Assembly (NCBI GenBank): GCA_002381155.1
Contig: DFQX01000007.1
Coordinates: forward strand, 752-25,277
Direction: 5' to 3'
Length of the DNA stretch: 24,526 bases
Source: Flavobacteriaceae bacterium UBA3478
Lineage (GTDB): Bacteria > Bacteroidota > Bacteroidia > Flavobacteriales > Flavobacteriaceae
Positions 16,801 to 24,424 of the stretch are shown here, in pieces. The notes below the pieces were generated by a model, which saw only the letters and a program-made list of their open reading frames with translations, was not told the origin of the DNA and did not search any database. The first letter of the stretch is position 1, and every line of letters starts with the position of its first letter. The position numbers were made by a program, and so were the translations under genes.

Positions 16801-18393
16801 ATGGAAAATCAGGATCAGTCTGCAGAGAAATCAACCTTAGCATTTGAGTTAATTGAACTTAAACCAGATAGCTACAACCACCTAGAACCAGATAACCTAG
16901 TTGGAGAATTACAGCGACTGTTAATAAACGCTCCTGTGGAGAAGATCGGAAAGCATGTTTCTCAAATTAAACGTGTGTTCGATACTAAACTTAAAGAGGT
17001 ACAGGAAAAGGAAAAAGCGGCTTTCCTAGCGAATGGCGGAAATGAAATCGATTTTCACTTTCAATCGAAAAGTGCTAAAGATTTTCAAGAGCTTTATCGG
17101 GAATACAGGCAAAAGAAAGAAGCTTTTCGAGTCAACTTTGAAAGACAAATTCAACAGAACCTTCAAACGAAACAAGAAATTATAGAAGAAATCAAATCGT
17201 TAATTTCTACCGAAGAAAATATCAACACAACCTTCTCTCAATTTAGGGATTTGCAAACTAAGTGGAGAGAAACTGGCCCTGTTCCTAAAACGGAAAACGA
17301 TAATCTCTGGGCAAACTATCACCATCATGTAGAACGCTTTTATGATTTTCTAGACTTAAATCGTGAACTTCGAGACAAAGATTTCAAACATAATTACGAT
17401 AAAAAGATTAAAATCGTAGAACGAGCAGAAGCCTTAATCAACGAAGCTGATTTTCAACAGGCTTACAATGAACTACAAAAACTTCATCGTATTTGGAAAG
17501 AGGAACTAGGCCCTGTAAGCAAAGAACATCGTTCAGGTATATGGGAACGTTTTAGCAACGCAACTAAGGTAATGCACGATAAGAGACAAGAGTTTCAAAA
17601 AAAGAGAGACGAAGAAATTCAAACGCGTCTCACCCAAAAAAAAGAACTTTTAAAAGATTTTAAACGTGAATCAGCCACCATTGCTACTTCACACCAAGGC
17701 ATACAACTTCAATTTAAAAAACTAGTTTCTATTAGAGAATCGTTTTACCAAATAGAAGGGGTACCCTATTCGCTTCAAAAGCCATTGATAGCCGAGTTAA
17801 AGAAGCAATTTGGTCAATTTTCTAAAGCTAAAAACGATTTTTACAAGAACCAGAAAAAAGAACAAAAGGATCGAATCGCTCAAAAAAAGGAACTCATTGC
17901 AAAGGCAGAGTCACTAAAAGATTCGGATAATTTCGAAGAAACAACCCCTTTATTCATAGCCTTACAAAAAGACTGGAAAGCGGTAGGGCCTGTTCCTCGA
18001 AAGATTGGTGATCCACTCTGGAAAACCTTTAAAGCAACTTGCAATCATTATTTTGACCGATTACATGGCAATGCTAAAGTATCTAAACAAAAGCGAAGCC
18101 CTTTAGATAAGGTATTCAATGAACGTTCTCATTTGAAAAAACAGATAGAGGAGGTTATTGCCGAAATTCGTCAGCTTGAAAACAACCTCGAGTTCTTCAA
18201 TAACGATGATACAAGTAATCCCCTTATTGCCTCTGTTCTGAAAAATATTGAAAAGAAGAAGTTAGAACTGAACAAACTGCAAGAACAGCTTAAAAAACTC
18301 AATGTAGAGCGCAATAAGCTTCAAAAAGAACAAGATGAAGCTGCAGCCGCCGAAGAACAAACAGAAGGCGAAGAAGAGAAATCAGAGGACTAA
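16801..18393 (+). CDS. DUF349 repeat protein, coiled-coil rich
   Basis: The 530-residue cytoplasmic protein is built of DUF349 repeats, each a helical unit with a W-x(3-4)-GPV motif. WRETGPVP near 155, WKEELGPVS near 232 and WKAVGPVP near 392 are clear; a fourth near 320 (IEGVPYSLQ) is degenerate and lacks the Trp. A further coiled coil from about 440 (Lys/Glu/Leu-rich) leads into an acidic tail (EEQTEGEEEKSED). The start at ATG 16801 is set by the promoter just upstream; an in-frame TTG at 16774 lies inside the -7 element. The repeats have no assigned biochemical function. Highly charged helical repeats suggest a structural or nucleic-acid/ribosome-associated role, but this is only inference. 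It is a monocistronic unit between its promoter and the terminator at 18399-18438. Confidence 0.85.
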   Translation: MENQDQSAEKSTLAFELIELKPDSYNHLEPDNLVGELQRLLINAPVEKIGKHVSQIKRVFDTKLKEVQEKEKAAFLANGGNEIDFHFQSKSAKDFQELYREYRQKKEAFRVNFERQIQQNLQTKQEIIEEIKSLISTEENINTTFSQFRDLQTKWRETGPVPKTENDNLWANYHHHVERFYDFLDLNRELRDKDFKHNYDKKIKIVERAEALINEADFQQAYNELQKLHRIWKEELGPVSKEHRSGIWERFSNATKVMHDKRQEFQKKRDEEIQTRLTQKKELLKDFKRESATIATSHQGIQLQFKKLVSIRESFYQIEGVPYSLQKPLIAELKKQFGQFSKAKNDFYKNQKKEQKDRIAQKKELIAKAESLKDSDNFEETTPLFIALQKDWKAVGPVPRKIGDPLWKTFKATCNHYFDRLHGNAKVSKQKRSPLDKVFNERSHLKKQIEEVIAEIRQLENNLEFFNNDDTSNPLIASVLKNIEKKKLELNKLQEQLKKLNVERNKLQKEQDEAAAAEEQTEGEEEKSED

Positions 18394-18398
18394 TATTA

Positions 18399-18438
18399 AA
18401 ATAAAAAAGGGGCTCCATTCAGAGCCCCTTTTTTATTT
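18399..18438. terminator. Bidirectional rho-independent terminator
   Basis: A 17-bp perfect stem pairs 18399-18415 with 18422-18438 around the loop CATTCA. The GC core is GGGGCTC/GAGCCCC, flanked by A runs on the left and T runs on the right, so it terminates both the DUF349 transcript (plus) and the rny transcript (minus), which converge here. Confidence 0.92.
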
Positions 18439-18453
18439 AAGTAAGTAATCGTT

Positions 18454-20025
18454 CTACTTCGCAATATTCACTGATCTAGTTTCACGAATAACGGTAACCT
18501 TTACTTGACCTGGATAGGTCATTTCAGTCTGAATTTTTTGCGAAAGTTCAAAAGAAAGTTCTGCTGCTTTATCATCGCTTACTTTTTCACTGCCTACAAT
18601 CACTCGCAACTCTCTTCCCGCTTGAATAGCATAAGCCTTTTCAACACCTTTAAATCCTAACGCAGCATCTTCGAGATCTTTTAATCGTTGAATGTAACTG
18701 TCCAAGACCTGTCTTCTTGCACCCGGTCTAGCACCTGATATGGCATCACATACTTGAATAATCGGAGATAGTAAACTCGTCATTTCAATTTCATCGTGGT
18801 GGGCACCAATAGCATTACAAACTTCTTTATTCTCACCATACTTTTCAGCCCATTGCATACCCAAAATCGCGTGTGGAGTTTCGATATCAACCTCAGCCAT
18901 TGGAACCTTTCCAATGTCATGAAGTAGACCAGCACGCTTAGCTAATTTCGGGTTGAGTCCCAATTCAGCCGCCATTACGCCACAAAGCTTGGCAACCTCT
19001 CTGGAGTGTTGTAATAGATTTTGACCGTAAGAGGAACGATACTTCATTCTTCCAACCGCCTTGATGAGTTCTGGATGTAACCCATGAATACCTAAGTCGA
19101 TTACGGTACGTTTACCAATTTCAACAATCTCTTCATTAATCTGAGATTCTGTTTTCTTCACAACCTCTTCAATACGTGCTGGGTGAATTCGACCATCGGT
19201 CACTAAACGGTGTAGTGACAATCGTGCAATCTCTCGACGTACACTGTCAAAACACGAAAGAATAATTGCCTCAGGAGTATCATCAACAATGATCTCAACT
19301 CCAGTAGCTGCCTCAATAGCACGGATGTTTCTACCTTCTCTACCAATTATTCTACCCTTCACATCATCTGATTCAAGATTAAAAACAGAAACGCAATTTT
19401 CAACGGCTTCTTCGGTTCCAATTCGCTGAATCGTTTTAATAACCACTTTGCGCGCCTCTTGTTGAGCTGTCATCTTAGCTTCTTCAACAGAATTTTGAAT
19501 GAATGCCATGGCGTCAGTCTTCGCTTGATCCTTCAGTGAGTTTACCAATTCGGCCTTAGCGTCATCTGCAGATAGTCCAGAAATCACTTCGAGTTGCTTC
19601 ACCTGGTTTTGGTGCATTTTTTCGATCTCTTGCTCTTTGCGTTCTATTCGCTCTATTCGACCTTCAATCTCCTTTAATTCTTTCTCCAATTGCTCGTTCA
19701 GCACTCGATTTTTCTTAAGCTCAGAACCTACTTGTGATTCCTTATCACGAATGCGTTTTTCAGCCTCGGCCATTTTCTTGTCCTTAGCTAAAATGACTTT
19801 TTCATGTTCTGCTTTTAGTTCTAAGAATTTCTCTTTGGCTTGAAAAATCTTATCCTTTTTAATTTGTTCCGCATCCTTTTCAGCCTCCTTTAAAATTGAT
19901 TTAGCCTCCTTTTGAGCACTAACAAGGGCTGCCGCTCCTTTGCGTTTTTGAAGTAATATGGTAATCGCATAACTGGCTAATAAGCCAGCCACCGCACCAA
20001 TTATCACATTTATCATTGAATCCAT
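18454..20025 (-). CDS. rny: Ribonuclease Y
   Basis: The 523-residue membrane-anchored endoribonuclease starts mRNA turnover by single-strand cleavage. Domains in order: one N-terminal transmembrane helix (about 5-25, MINVIIGAVAGLLASYAIT), a long Lys/Glu coiled coil (about 30-150), a KH RNA-binding domain with GRIIGREGRNIRAIE near 222-236, and an HD phosphohydrolase domain with the metal pair His369-Asp370 in LLHDIGK and a further AIGAHHDE. The C-terminal helical segment is present and the length is normal. ATG at 20025 is used; an internal ATG three codons on is equally possible. Upstream on the same strand lie the structured RNA and zapA. No separate promoter was recognised in the 16 bases between the RNA's U run and the start, so rny may be reached by read-through. 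Confidence 0.96.
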   Translation of the reverse strand: MDSMINVIIGAVAGLLASYAITILLQKRKGAAALVSAQKEAKSILKEAEKDAEQIKKDKIFQAKEKFLELKAEHEKVILAKDKKMAEAEKRIRDKESQVGSELKKNRVLNEQLEKELKEIEGRIERIERKEQEIEKMHQNQVKQLEVISGLSADDAKAELVNSLKDQAKTDAMAFIQNSVEEAKMTAQQEARKVVIKTIQRIGTEEAVENCVSVFNLESDDVKGRIIGREGRNIRAIEAATGVEIIVDDTPEAIILSCFDSVRREIARLSLHRLVTDGRIHPARIEEVVKKTESQINEEIVEIGKRTVIDLGIHGLHPELIKAVGRMKYRSSYGQNLLQHSREVAKLCGVMAAELGLNPKLAKRAGLLHDIGKVPMAEVDIETPHAILGMQWAEKYGENKEVCNAIGAHHDEIEMTSLLSPIIQVCDAISGARPGARRQVLDSYIQRLKDLEDAALGFKGVEKAYAIQAGRELRVIVGSEKVSDDKAAELSFELSQKIQTEMTYPGQVKVTVIRETRSVNIAK

Positions 20026-20040
20026 GGTCTTAGTTTATAT

Positions 20041-20207
20041 TAATAAAAACCCGCATTGAAGGTTTTGTACAAACTCCGTTGAGTACAAGTTTAGAGCTAT
20101 CCTACTACTTGAAAATCTCGGACTCGCGAGCACGATCGTGCAATAGGTAATCACTCTTTAGAAATTAATCTTCGTTGAGTTTGTCAAAAAATAAACAATG
20201 CGGGTAA
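20041..20207 (-). ncRNA. ssrS: Candidate 6S RNA (6S-Flavo type) between zapA and rny
   Basis: 6S RNA binds the housekeeping RNA polymerase by mimicking an open promoter. The region fits that shape as a minus-strand RNA of about 165 nt. The ends pair perfectly over 10 bp: ACCCGCATTG (20205-20196) with CAATGCGGGT (20058-20049). A second helix pairs ACAAACTC with GAGTTTGT (plus coordinates 20069-20076 and 20177-20184), extended by TTTTG/CAAAA (20063-20067, 20185-20189). Then comes a large unpaired centre on both sides, a short helix (AGAG 20093-20096 with CTCT 20154-20157; CCTA 20101-20104 with TAGG 20144-20147), and an apical region containing the palindrome GCACGATCGTGC (20130-20141). The 3' closing arm runs into TTTTTATT, a terminator-like end. 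In gammaproteobacteria ssrS is also adjacent to zapA. No open reading frame fills the gap. Exact ends are estimates. Confidence 0.72.
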
Positions 20208-20223
20208 TCTTACTCAGTTATCC

Positions 20224-20514
20224 CTACTGATTCAATTCAGAATCAATGGTTTGTACAAGTAAATTTAGACGAGAAATACTGTCGTTGATTTGTTGTTGAA
20301 GACCTGATCGCTGATTTGAGGAATTAGCAAACTGTAAAGCGCACATGGCCAATACATCTTGCTTATCACTAACTGCGTAGCTCTTTTCGAACTCCTTTAC
20401 CATTTGCTGCACGCTATTCGCGGCCTGTCTTAGACCTTCTTCTTGCGAAGTAGCTATTGAAAGTGGATAAACCCGATCGGCAATAGATACTTTTATTTTT
20501 TGCTTTTCGCTCAT
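20224..20514 (-). CDS. zapA: Cell division protein ZapA
   Basis: The 96-residue protein stabilises and bundles FtsZ filaments at the division ring. The N-terminal globular part (KIKVSIADRVYPLSIATSQEEGLRQAANSV) matches the ZapA family; the C-terminal half is a coiled coil (AMCALQFANSS through QTIDSELNQ) used for dimer and tetramer formation. The ATG at 20514 is chosen because it gives the usual family start, MSEKQKIKVSI. An in-frame TTG at 20535 would overlap the upstream gene. The gap to the upstream coiled-coil gene is 13 bases, so both are transcribed from the promoter at 20835-20865. The candidate 6S RNA follows about 20 bases after its stop. Confidence 0.93.
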   Translation of the reverse strand: MSEKQKIKVSIADRVYPLSIATSQEEGLRQAANSVQQMVKEFEKSYAVSDKQDVLAMCALQFANSSNQRSGLQQQINDSISRLNLLVQTIDSELNQ

Positions 20515-20527
20515 CCCACTTTTTGTA

Positions 20528-20815
20528 TTAATCAAGTGTGTCTATACACGACTGTATTTCTTTGACTAGACGATCAATTTTATTTTCTACGTCTGTTTTG
20601 TCTAAAGGATTACCCTCATCACTCGCACTTTTATTGGCTTCCTGTAGTTTTTTTTGAGAAATCCCAAGGGCTTCTTCTTTGACAAGAAGCGCTCTTTTCA
20701 ATTGCTCAATTTCTAACCTTAAAGCCTGATTTTCTGATCGCTGGTAGTTGAGACGTTCAATTAATAATCGAACTCTATCCTCAACCGCACCCAATGTTTC
20801 AAAAAAGGTATTCAT
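20528..20815 (-). CDS. Small coiled-coil protein upstream of zapA, possible division factor
   Basis: I do not recognise a named family with certainty. The 95-residue protein is almost entirely helical and charged: a coiled coil from about 8 to 62 (VEDRVRLLIERLN, LRLEIEQLKRALLVKEEALG), a short polar break (SASDEGNPLD), and a final helix (VENKIDRLVKEIQSCIDTL). Size, coiled coil and position directly before zapA (13-base gap, same transcript) resemble ZapB-like partners that bind ZapA at the division ring, but ZapB homology is not shown. The ATG at 20815 is preceded by a good -7 element with a 19-base leader. Confidence 0.75.
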   Translation of the reverse strand: MNTFFETLGAVEDRVRLLIERLNYQRSENQALRLEIEQLKRALLVKEEALGISQKKLQEANKSASDEGNPLDKTDVENKIDRLVKEIQSCIDTLD

Positions 20816-20834
20816 AAAGTACAGGCGATTTTAA

Positions 20835-20865
20835 CAAAGGTAATCAAGTATCGTTGGCAAAGCAA
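20835..20865 (-). promoter_or_regulatory. Promoter of the coiled-coil/zapA transcript
   Basis: On the minus strand TTG (20865-20863), a 20-base spacer and a perfect TACCTTTG (20842-20835) match the Bacteroidota promoter. The ATG follows 19 bases later at 20815. It lies back to back with the plus-strand -7 element at 20870-20877. Confidence 0.55.
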
Positions 20866-20869
20866 TATT

Positions 20870-20877
20870 TAACTTTG
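20870..20877 (+). promoter_or_regulatory. -7 element of the M23 peptidase gene promoter
   Basis: A perfect TAACTTTG lies 43 bases before ATG 20921. No TTG sits at the standard 17-23 base distance; TTGG at 20854-20857 is only 13 bases away. The element sets the start: the in-frame TTG at 20879 lies before the expected start of transcription at about 20883. Confidence 0.5.
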
Positions 20878-20920
20878 ATTGGATTTGTATTTTTTAGCAA
20901 TAACACCTTTATTCGTGATT

Positions 20921-22639
20921 ATGTCTCGAATTTTTTCAAAAATTCTTTTTAGTTTTATTTTAACTATCTGTATTTCAATATCTTATTCGCAAGATAGTTT
21001 GCGTTCGGATACCAGGTTGAATTTAAAAGAACATCCGCCCTTAGAAATTCCATTACGTTATTCAGGGACCTATGGTGAATTACGACCCAATCATTTTCAT
21101 GCGGGAGTAGATCTAAAAACTCAAGAAAGAGAAGGATTTCCTGTATACGCGGTCGAAGATGGTTTTTTATCTCGAATTAAAGTAGAAACGGGGAGTTATG
21201 GCAAAGTGATTTACCTAGATCATCCTGAATTAAGCAAAACCACCGTTTACGCTCACCTCAATCGATTTAGTCCTAAAATTCAAAGTTACATTAAGGGTGA
21301 ACAGTACCTGCATCAAACCTATGAGATACAACGTTATTTAAGACCCTCTCAAATTCCCGTTAAAAAAGGAGAAATTATCGGTTACTCAGGAAATACGGGA
21401 AATTCGTTTGGGCCACACCTGCATTTTGAAGTACGCGATAGGGAATCAGAAGAACCGATGAATCCTCTTCAATTTGGCTTAGAAGCTGCAGACAACGACC
21501 CTCCTACTATTCAAGGATTCTACTTGTATGAGTCTGAAAAACCCGAAGCGGTAACCACCTTTGAAAATCGAACCATGATTGCTTTGAAAACCGTTGAGGA
21601 GCGAATCCATTACTCGGCAACAGATACAATCAGCGTTCAGGGGTATTACAGTTTTGGAATACAATCATTCGACCGACTCGACCTCTCTGCAAATAAGAAC
21701 GGATGGTATCGTTTAGAGTTAATGCGCAATGATAGTCTCTTTTCTGAACTAACTATTGATCGATTCAATTTCACTGAAAACCCATTGATCAACAGAAGTA
21801 TTGATTATCAATTCTATGAAACTTCAAATAATCGCGTACTCTTAACCACAAAAGAAGCGAGTAATCCACTTGGATTTTTTAAAACCAGTCCATCAACCGA
21901 GATGTTTAAAGCAGAGGTAGGTAAAATAGATGATTGGAAACTAACACTCAGTGATTACTCCGGAAACACTTCGAGTATTAATTGGACTACAAAAGGAGTT
22001 CAAGGTGTGAAAAAGATGGCCATGCCTTTTGGCAATTTGACGACAAATCAAAGTGTGAATAATCAACTTTTAGAAGCTCAGCTGATTGCGGTTGAGAATA
22101 GTATTTATAGTACTGAAGATCTAGACTTTCGTTTATCCGGAGATACCCTATCCATTGGACCTAAGGATGTGCTGGTTCGAAATCCATTACTACTAAAAAT
22201 TATTGCAAAAGAAATCAGACAAAAGCCGAGCTGGCTCAGTTATGCCTTTTTGGGTCAAATTGGTAAAAAAGGAATCAACTTTATTCGCAAAGTCGAATCA
22301 GATACGCTTTCGATTACCCTTCGAAATACAGGAGACTTCCATTTCGCCTATGACTCTATTGCTCCAGTAATTACCCCGAGAAACTTCAGCTCAGGTCAAG
22401 CGATTAATGGTTACCGCTATCTTGAGATCGAGGCAGAAGACAAGGAGACCGGGATTAAGAGTTTCGAAGGATATCTTGATGGACAATGGATTCTATTCGA
22501 ACACGAACCTAAACAGAATCGCTTTACCTTTGATACATCAGACATTTTATTAATACCAGGAGTTCACACACTCGAATTTGAAGTTGAAGATCTCCTAGGA
22601 AATAAGGCTAAAAAAACATTTAGTCTCACCATCAACTAA
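20921..22639 (+). CDS. Exported M23-family (LytM) metallopeptidase with C-terminal Ig-like region
   Basis: The 572-residue protein starts at ATG 20921, giving a Sec signal peptide (about 1-23, ending ISYSQ). The LytM/M23 zinc site is complete: His60 and Asp64 in HFHAGVD, a middle YAHL histidine, and HLHFE with His166 and His168. It is therefore likely to be an active peptidoglycan endopeptidase acting on the wall in the periplasm. Between the AHL strand and IIGYSGNTG there is an insert of about 40 residues rich in Tyr and Gln. The remaining two thirds (about 190-572) are beta-rich and end with an Ig-like module (EDLLGNKAKKTFSLTIN), possibly for binding. The next gene starts one base after the stop, so they form a pair. 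Confidence 0.9.
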   Translation: MSRIFSKILFSFILTICISISYSQDSLRSDTRLNLKEHPPLEIPLRYSGTYGELRPNHFHAGVDLKTQEREGFPVYAVEDGFLSRIKVETGSYGKVIYLDHPELSKTTVYAHLNRFSPKIQSYIKGEQYLHQTYEIQRYLRPSQIPVKKGEIIGYSGNTGNSFGPHLHFEVRDRESEEPMNPLQFGLEAADNDPPTIQGFYLYESEKPEAVTTFENRTMIALKTVEERIHYSATDTISVQGYYSFGIQSFDRLDLSANKNGWYRLELMRNDSLFSELTIDRFNFTENPLINRSIDYQFYETSNNRVLLTTKEASNPLGFFKTSPSTEMFKAEVGKIDDWKLTLSDYSGNTSSINWTTKGVQGVKKMAMPFGNLTTNQSVNNQLLEAQLIAVENSIYSTEDLDFRLSGDTLSIGPKDVLVRNPLLLKIIAKEIRQKPSWLSYAFLGQIGKKGINFIRKVESDTLSITLRNTGDFHFAYDSIAPVITPRNFSSGQAINGYRYLEIEAEDKETGIKSFEGYLDGQWILFEHEPKQNRFTFDTSDILLIPGVHTLEFEVEDLLGNKAKKTFSLTIN

Positions 22640-22640
22640 T

Positions 22641-23261
22641 ATGAAAAAATTGCTTTTAGGCCTCCTGCTTACCTTATGCACTACAAATCTTATTGTTGGG
22701 CAGAAAAGCAGTTTCATACATCCCGACTTTAAAAGCATTACCGAGTACCACAAAGTAATCGCTGTAGTTCCTTTTGATATTGATTTAGATCTATCGCTAT
22801 CTGAATTAAAACGTAGACAACTTTCTGAAGAAGAGGGAGCTAGTCTACAAAAGGAATTAACGTACTACATCGAAAGCCAAATCGACGCTTTGAATGTAAC
22901 GATTCAACCGTACGAAGAAACCTTAACTAATATGCGGTCTTCTGGTATTGACTATAGAAGCTCCCTTTTAATGGAATCAAAGGACTTAGCCCGTAAACTA
23001 AAGGTCGATGCCGTCATTCGAGGAAGTCTGTCTATCAGTGTTTTATTATCAGAAGGAATAGAAAATCAGTTTTCTTGGATCGATTTATGGGTGCTCTCCC
23101 CTTCCTTTGGTCGAATTACACTGAAGCTCGTCGACGGTCAATCTTCAAAATTACTGTGGCGACACGAAAAGGTTATCGATAGAACCACTGGGAAAAATAC
23201 TCGTGAACTGGTTGAGAAAATGATGAAGCAAATCGCAAGAAATTTTCCCTACGCCAAATAG
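22641..23261 (+). CDS. Small exported protein of unknown function, CsgG/TolB-N-like outline
   Basis: Function not recognised. The 206-residue protein has a signal peptide (MKKLLLGLLLTLCTTNLIVGQ) without a lipobox at the predicted cleavage site. The strand YHKVIAVVPFDIDLD after the signal, a helix, and then ARKLKVDAVIRGSLSISVLL resemble the alpha/beta fold of periplasmic CsgG, TolB-N and GNA1162-type proteins (IAVLPF strand followed by a D-A-V-x-G strand). Further segments are TLKLVDGQSSKLLWRHEK and a C-terminal amphipathic helix (LVEKMMKQIARNF). It is co-transcribed with the M23 peptidase (one-base gap) and its 3' end overlaps the opposing cysteine desulfurase gene by 13 bases. An envelope accessory role is plausible, not shown. 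Confidence 0.8.
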   Translation: MKKLLLGLLLTLCTTNLIVGQKSSFIHPDFKSITEYHKVIAVVPFDIDLDLSLSELKRRQLSEEEGASLQKELTYYIESQIDALNVTIQPYEETLTNMRSSGIDYRSSLLMESKDLARKLKVDAVIRGSLSISVLLSEGIENQFSWIDLWVLSPSFGRITLKLVDGQSSKLLWRHEKVIDRTTGKNTRELVEKMMKQIARNFPYAK

Positions 23262-24388
23262 CTAGCTAAAGTATCAATTACGTAATCTACTTCTTCTATG
23301 GTGTTGAAAATAGAGAAAGAAAAACGTAGAGACGGAAAATTATCGGCGGCTATCGCACGAAGTACGTGAGAACCCTTATTACTTCCAGACTGACAAGCAC
23401 TACCCTGAGAACAAGCAATACCTTTTAGATCTAAATGAAAAAGAAGTAAGGTTGCTTTATCACCGGTAATCGGAAGTCTTAAATTCACAAGGGTATAGGT
23501 ACTGCGATCAAAATTACCACATCCTCCATTTAAAATTGCTTCTGGAAGACGCGACTTCACCCCGTCAATAAATCTCTTTTTTAAGGACAGAACATATTCT
23601 TTCTCCTCAGCCAAATTTTGATAAGCCAAAGTGAAGGCTTTTTCCATACCTAAAATATTGTGAACACTTTCAGTACCTGCTCGAAATCCCTTTTCTTGAC
23701 CCCCTCCTACTATTAACGATTTTAGATGAACATCCGAACGCATATACAAAAATCCGATTCCCTTAGGACCATGAAACTTATGTGCTGCAGCGCATATAAA
23801 ATGTACAGGTGTTTTGGATAAGTCCCACTGGTAGTGTCCGACCGATTGAACAGTGTCCGAGTGAAAAAGTGCTTGATGGGTTTTACATAACTGAGCAACT
23901 TTCTCTACCTCTAATAAATTCCCTATTTCATTATTCACATGCATCAAACTTACCAGAGTTTTAGGGGCACTTACGCGAGAGAGTTTATTTTCTAAATCTT
24001 TGAGGTCTATATAGCCTTGCTCGTCGATATTGACTAATTCAAGTACTATTCCATATTCCTCAGCCACCGCTTCTGAAGCATGTAATACCGCGTGATGCTC
24101 AATCGATGAAGTAATGATTCTCTTTACTCCTAGGTCTCTAACTGCGCAACGAAGAACCATATTGTCCGCTTCTGTTCCACCAGAGGTAAAATAAATTTCA
24201 CTTGGCTTTGCTCCTAAAGTGGTTGCTATTGATTTTCTAGCCTTTTCGATTAAAGCTTTTGCCGATCTTCCAAACGAATGGGTAGATGACGGATTGCCAT
24301 ATTGTTCACTAAGAGATTCAGAAATGGCAGTTACAACTTCTGGGCGTATCGCGGTAGTTGCAGCATTATCAAAATAAACTGGAGTCAT
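23249..24388 (-). CDS. Cysteine desulfurase (class V aminotransferase, IscS/NifS type)
   Basis: The 379-residue PLP enzyme removes sulfur from cysteine as a persulfide for iron-sulfur clusters, tRNA thiolation or other uses. Motifs: YFDNAATT near the N-terminus, TSGGTEADN for cofactor phosphate, IEHHAVL with the pyridine-stacking His, HSDTVQSVG with Asp, AAHKFHGPKG with Schiff-base Lys204, and GSACQSG with the catalytic Cys332 on a mobile loop (a second Cys at 326). The length and GSACxSG motif place it in the IscS/NifS group I rather than SufS. No iscU or suf gene lies in the window. The stop overlaps the opposing exported protein gene by 13 bases. A -7 element TACCTTTG ends four bases before its ATG at 24388. 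Confidence 0.93.
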   Translation of the reverse strand: MTPVYFDNAATTAIRPEVVTAISESLSEQYGNPSSTHSFGRSAKALIEKARKSIATTLGAKPSEIYFTSGGTEADNMVLRCAVRDLGVKRIITSSIEHHAVLHASEAVAEEYGIVLELVNIDEQGYIDLKDLENKLSRVSAPKTLVSLMHVNNEIGNLLEVEKVAQLCKTHQALFHSDTVQSVGHYQWDLSKTPVHFICAAAHKFHGPKGIGFLYMRSDVHLKSLIVGGGQEKGFRAGTESVHNILGMEKAFTLAYQNLAEEKEYVLSLKKRFIDGVKSRLPEAILNGGCGNFDRSTYTLVNLRLPITGDKATLLLFHLDLKGIACSQGSACQSGSNKGSHVLRAIAADNFPSLRFSFSIFNTIEEVDYVIDTLASYLA

Positions 24389-24392
24389 TTAT

Positions 24393-24400
24393 CAAAGGTA
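24393..24400 (-). promoter_or_regulatory. -7 element before the cysteine desulfurase gene, possibly leaderless
   Basis: TACCTTTG (24400-24393 on the minus strand) is a perfect Bacteroidota -7 element, followed by ATAA and the ATG at 24388. No TTG is present at the usual -33 distance. Initiation at the usual distance would fall on the start codon. Confidence 0.4.
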
Positions 24401-24424
24401 CGTTTTGATTCAAGAAAATAGACT

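Noticed and set aside
20130..20141. Palindrome GCACGATCGTGC as a regulator binding site
   Set aside because: It sits at the apex of the proposed 6S RNA fold and is better explained as part of that structure; no promoter lies next to it.
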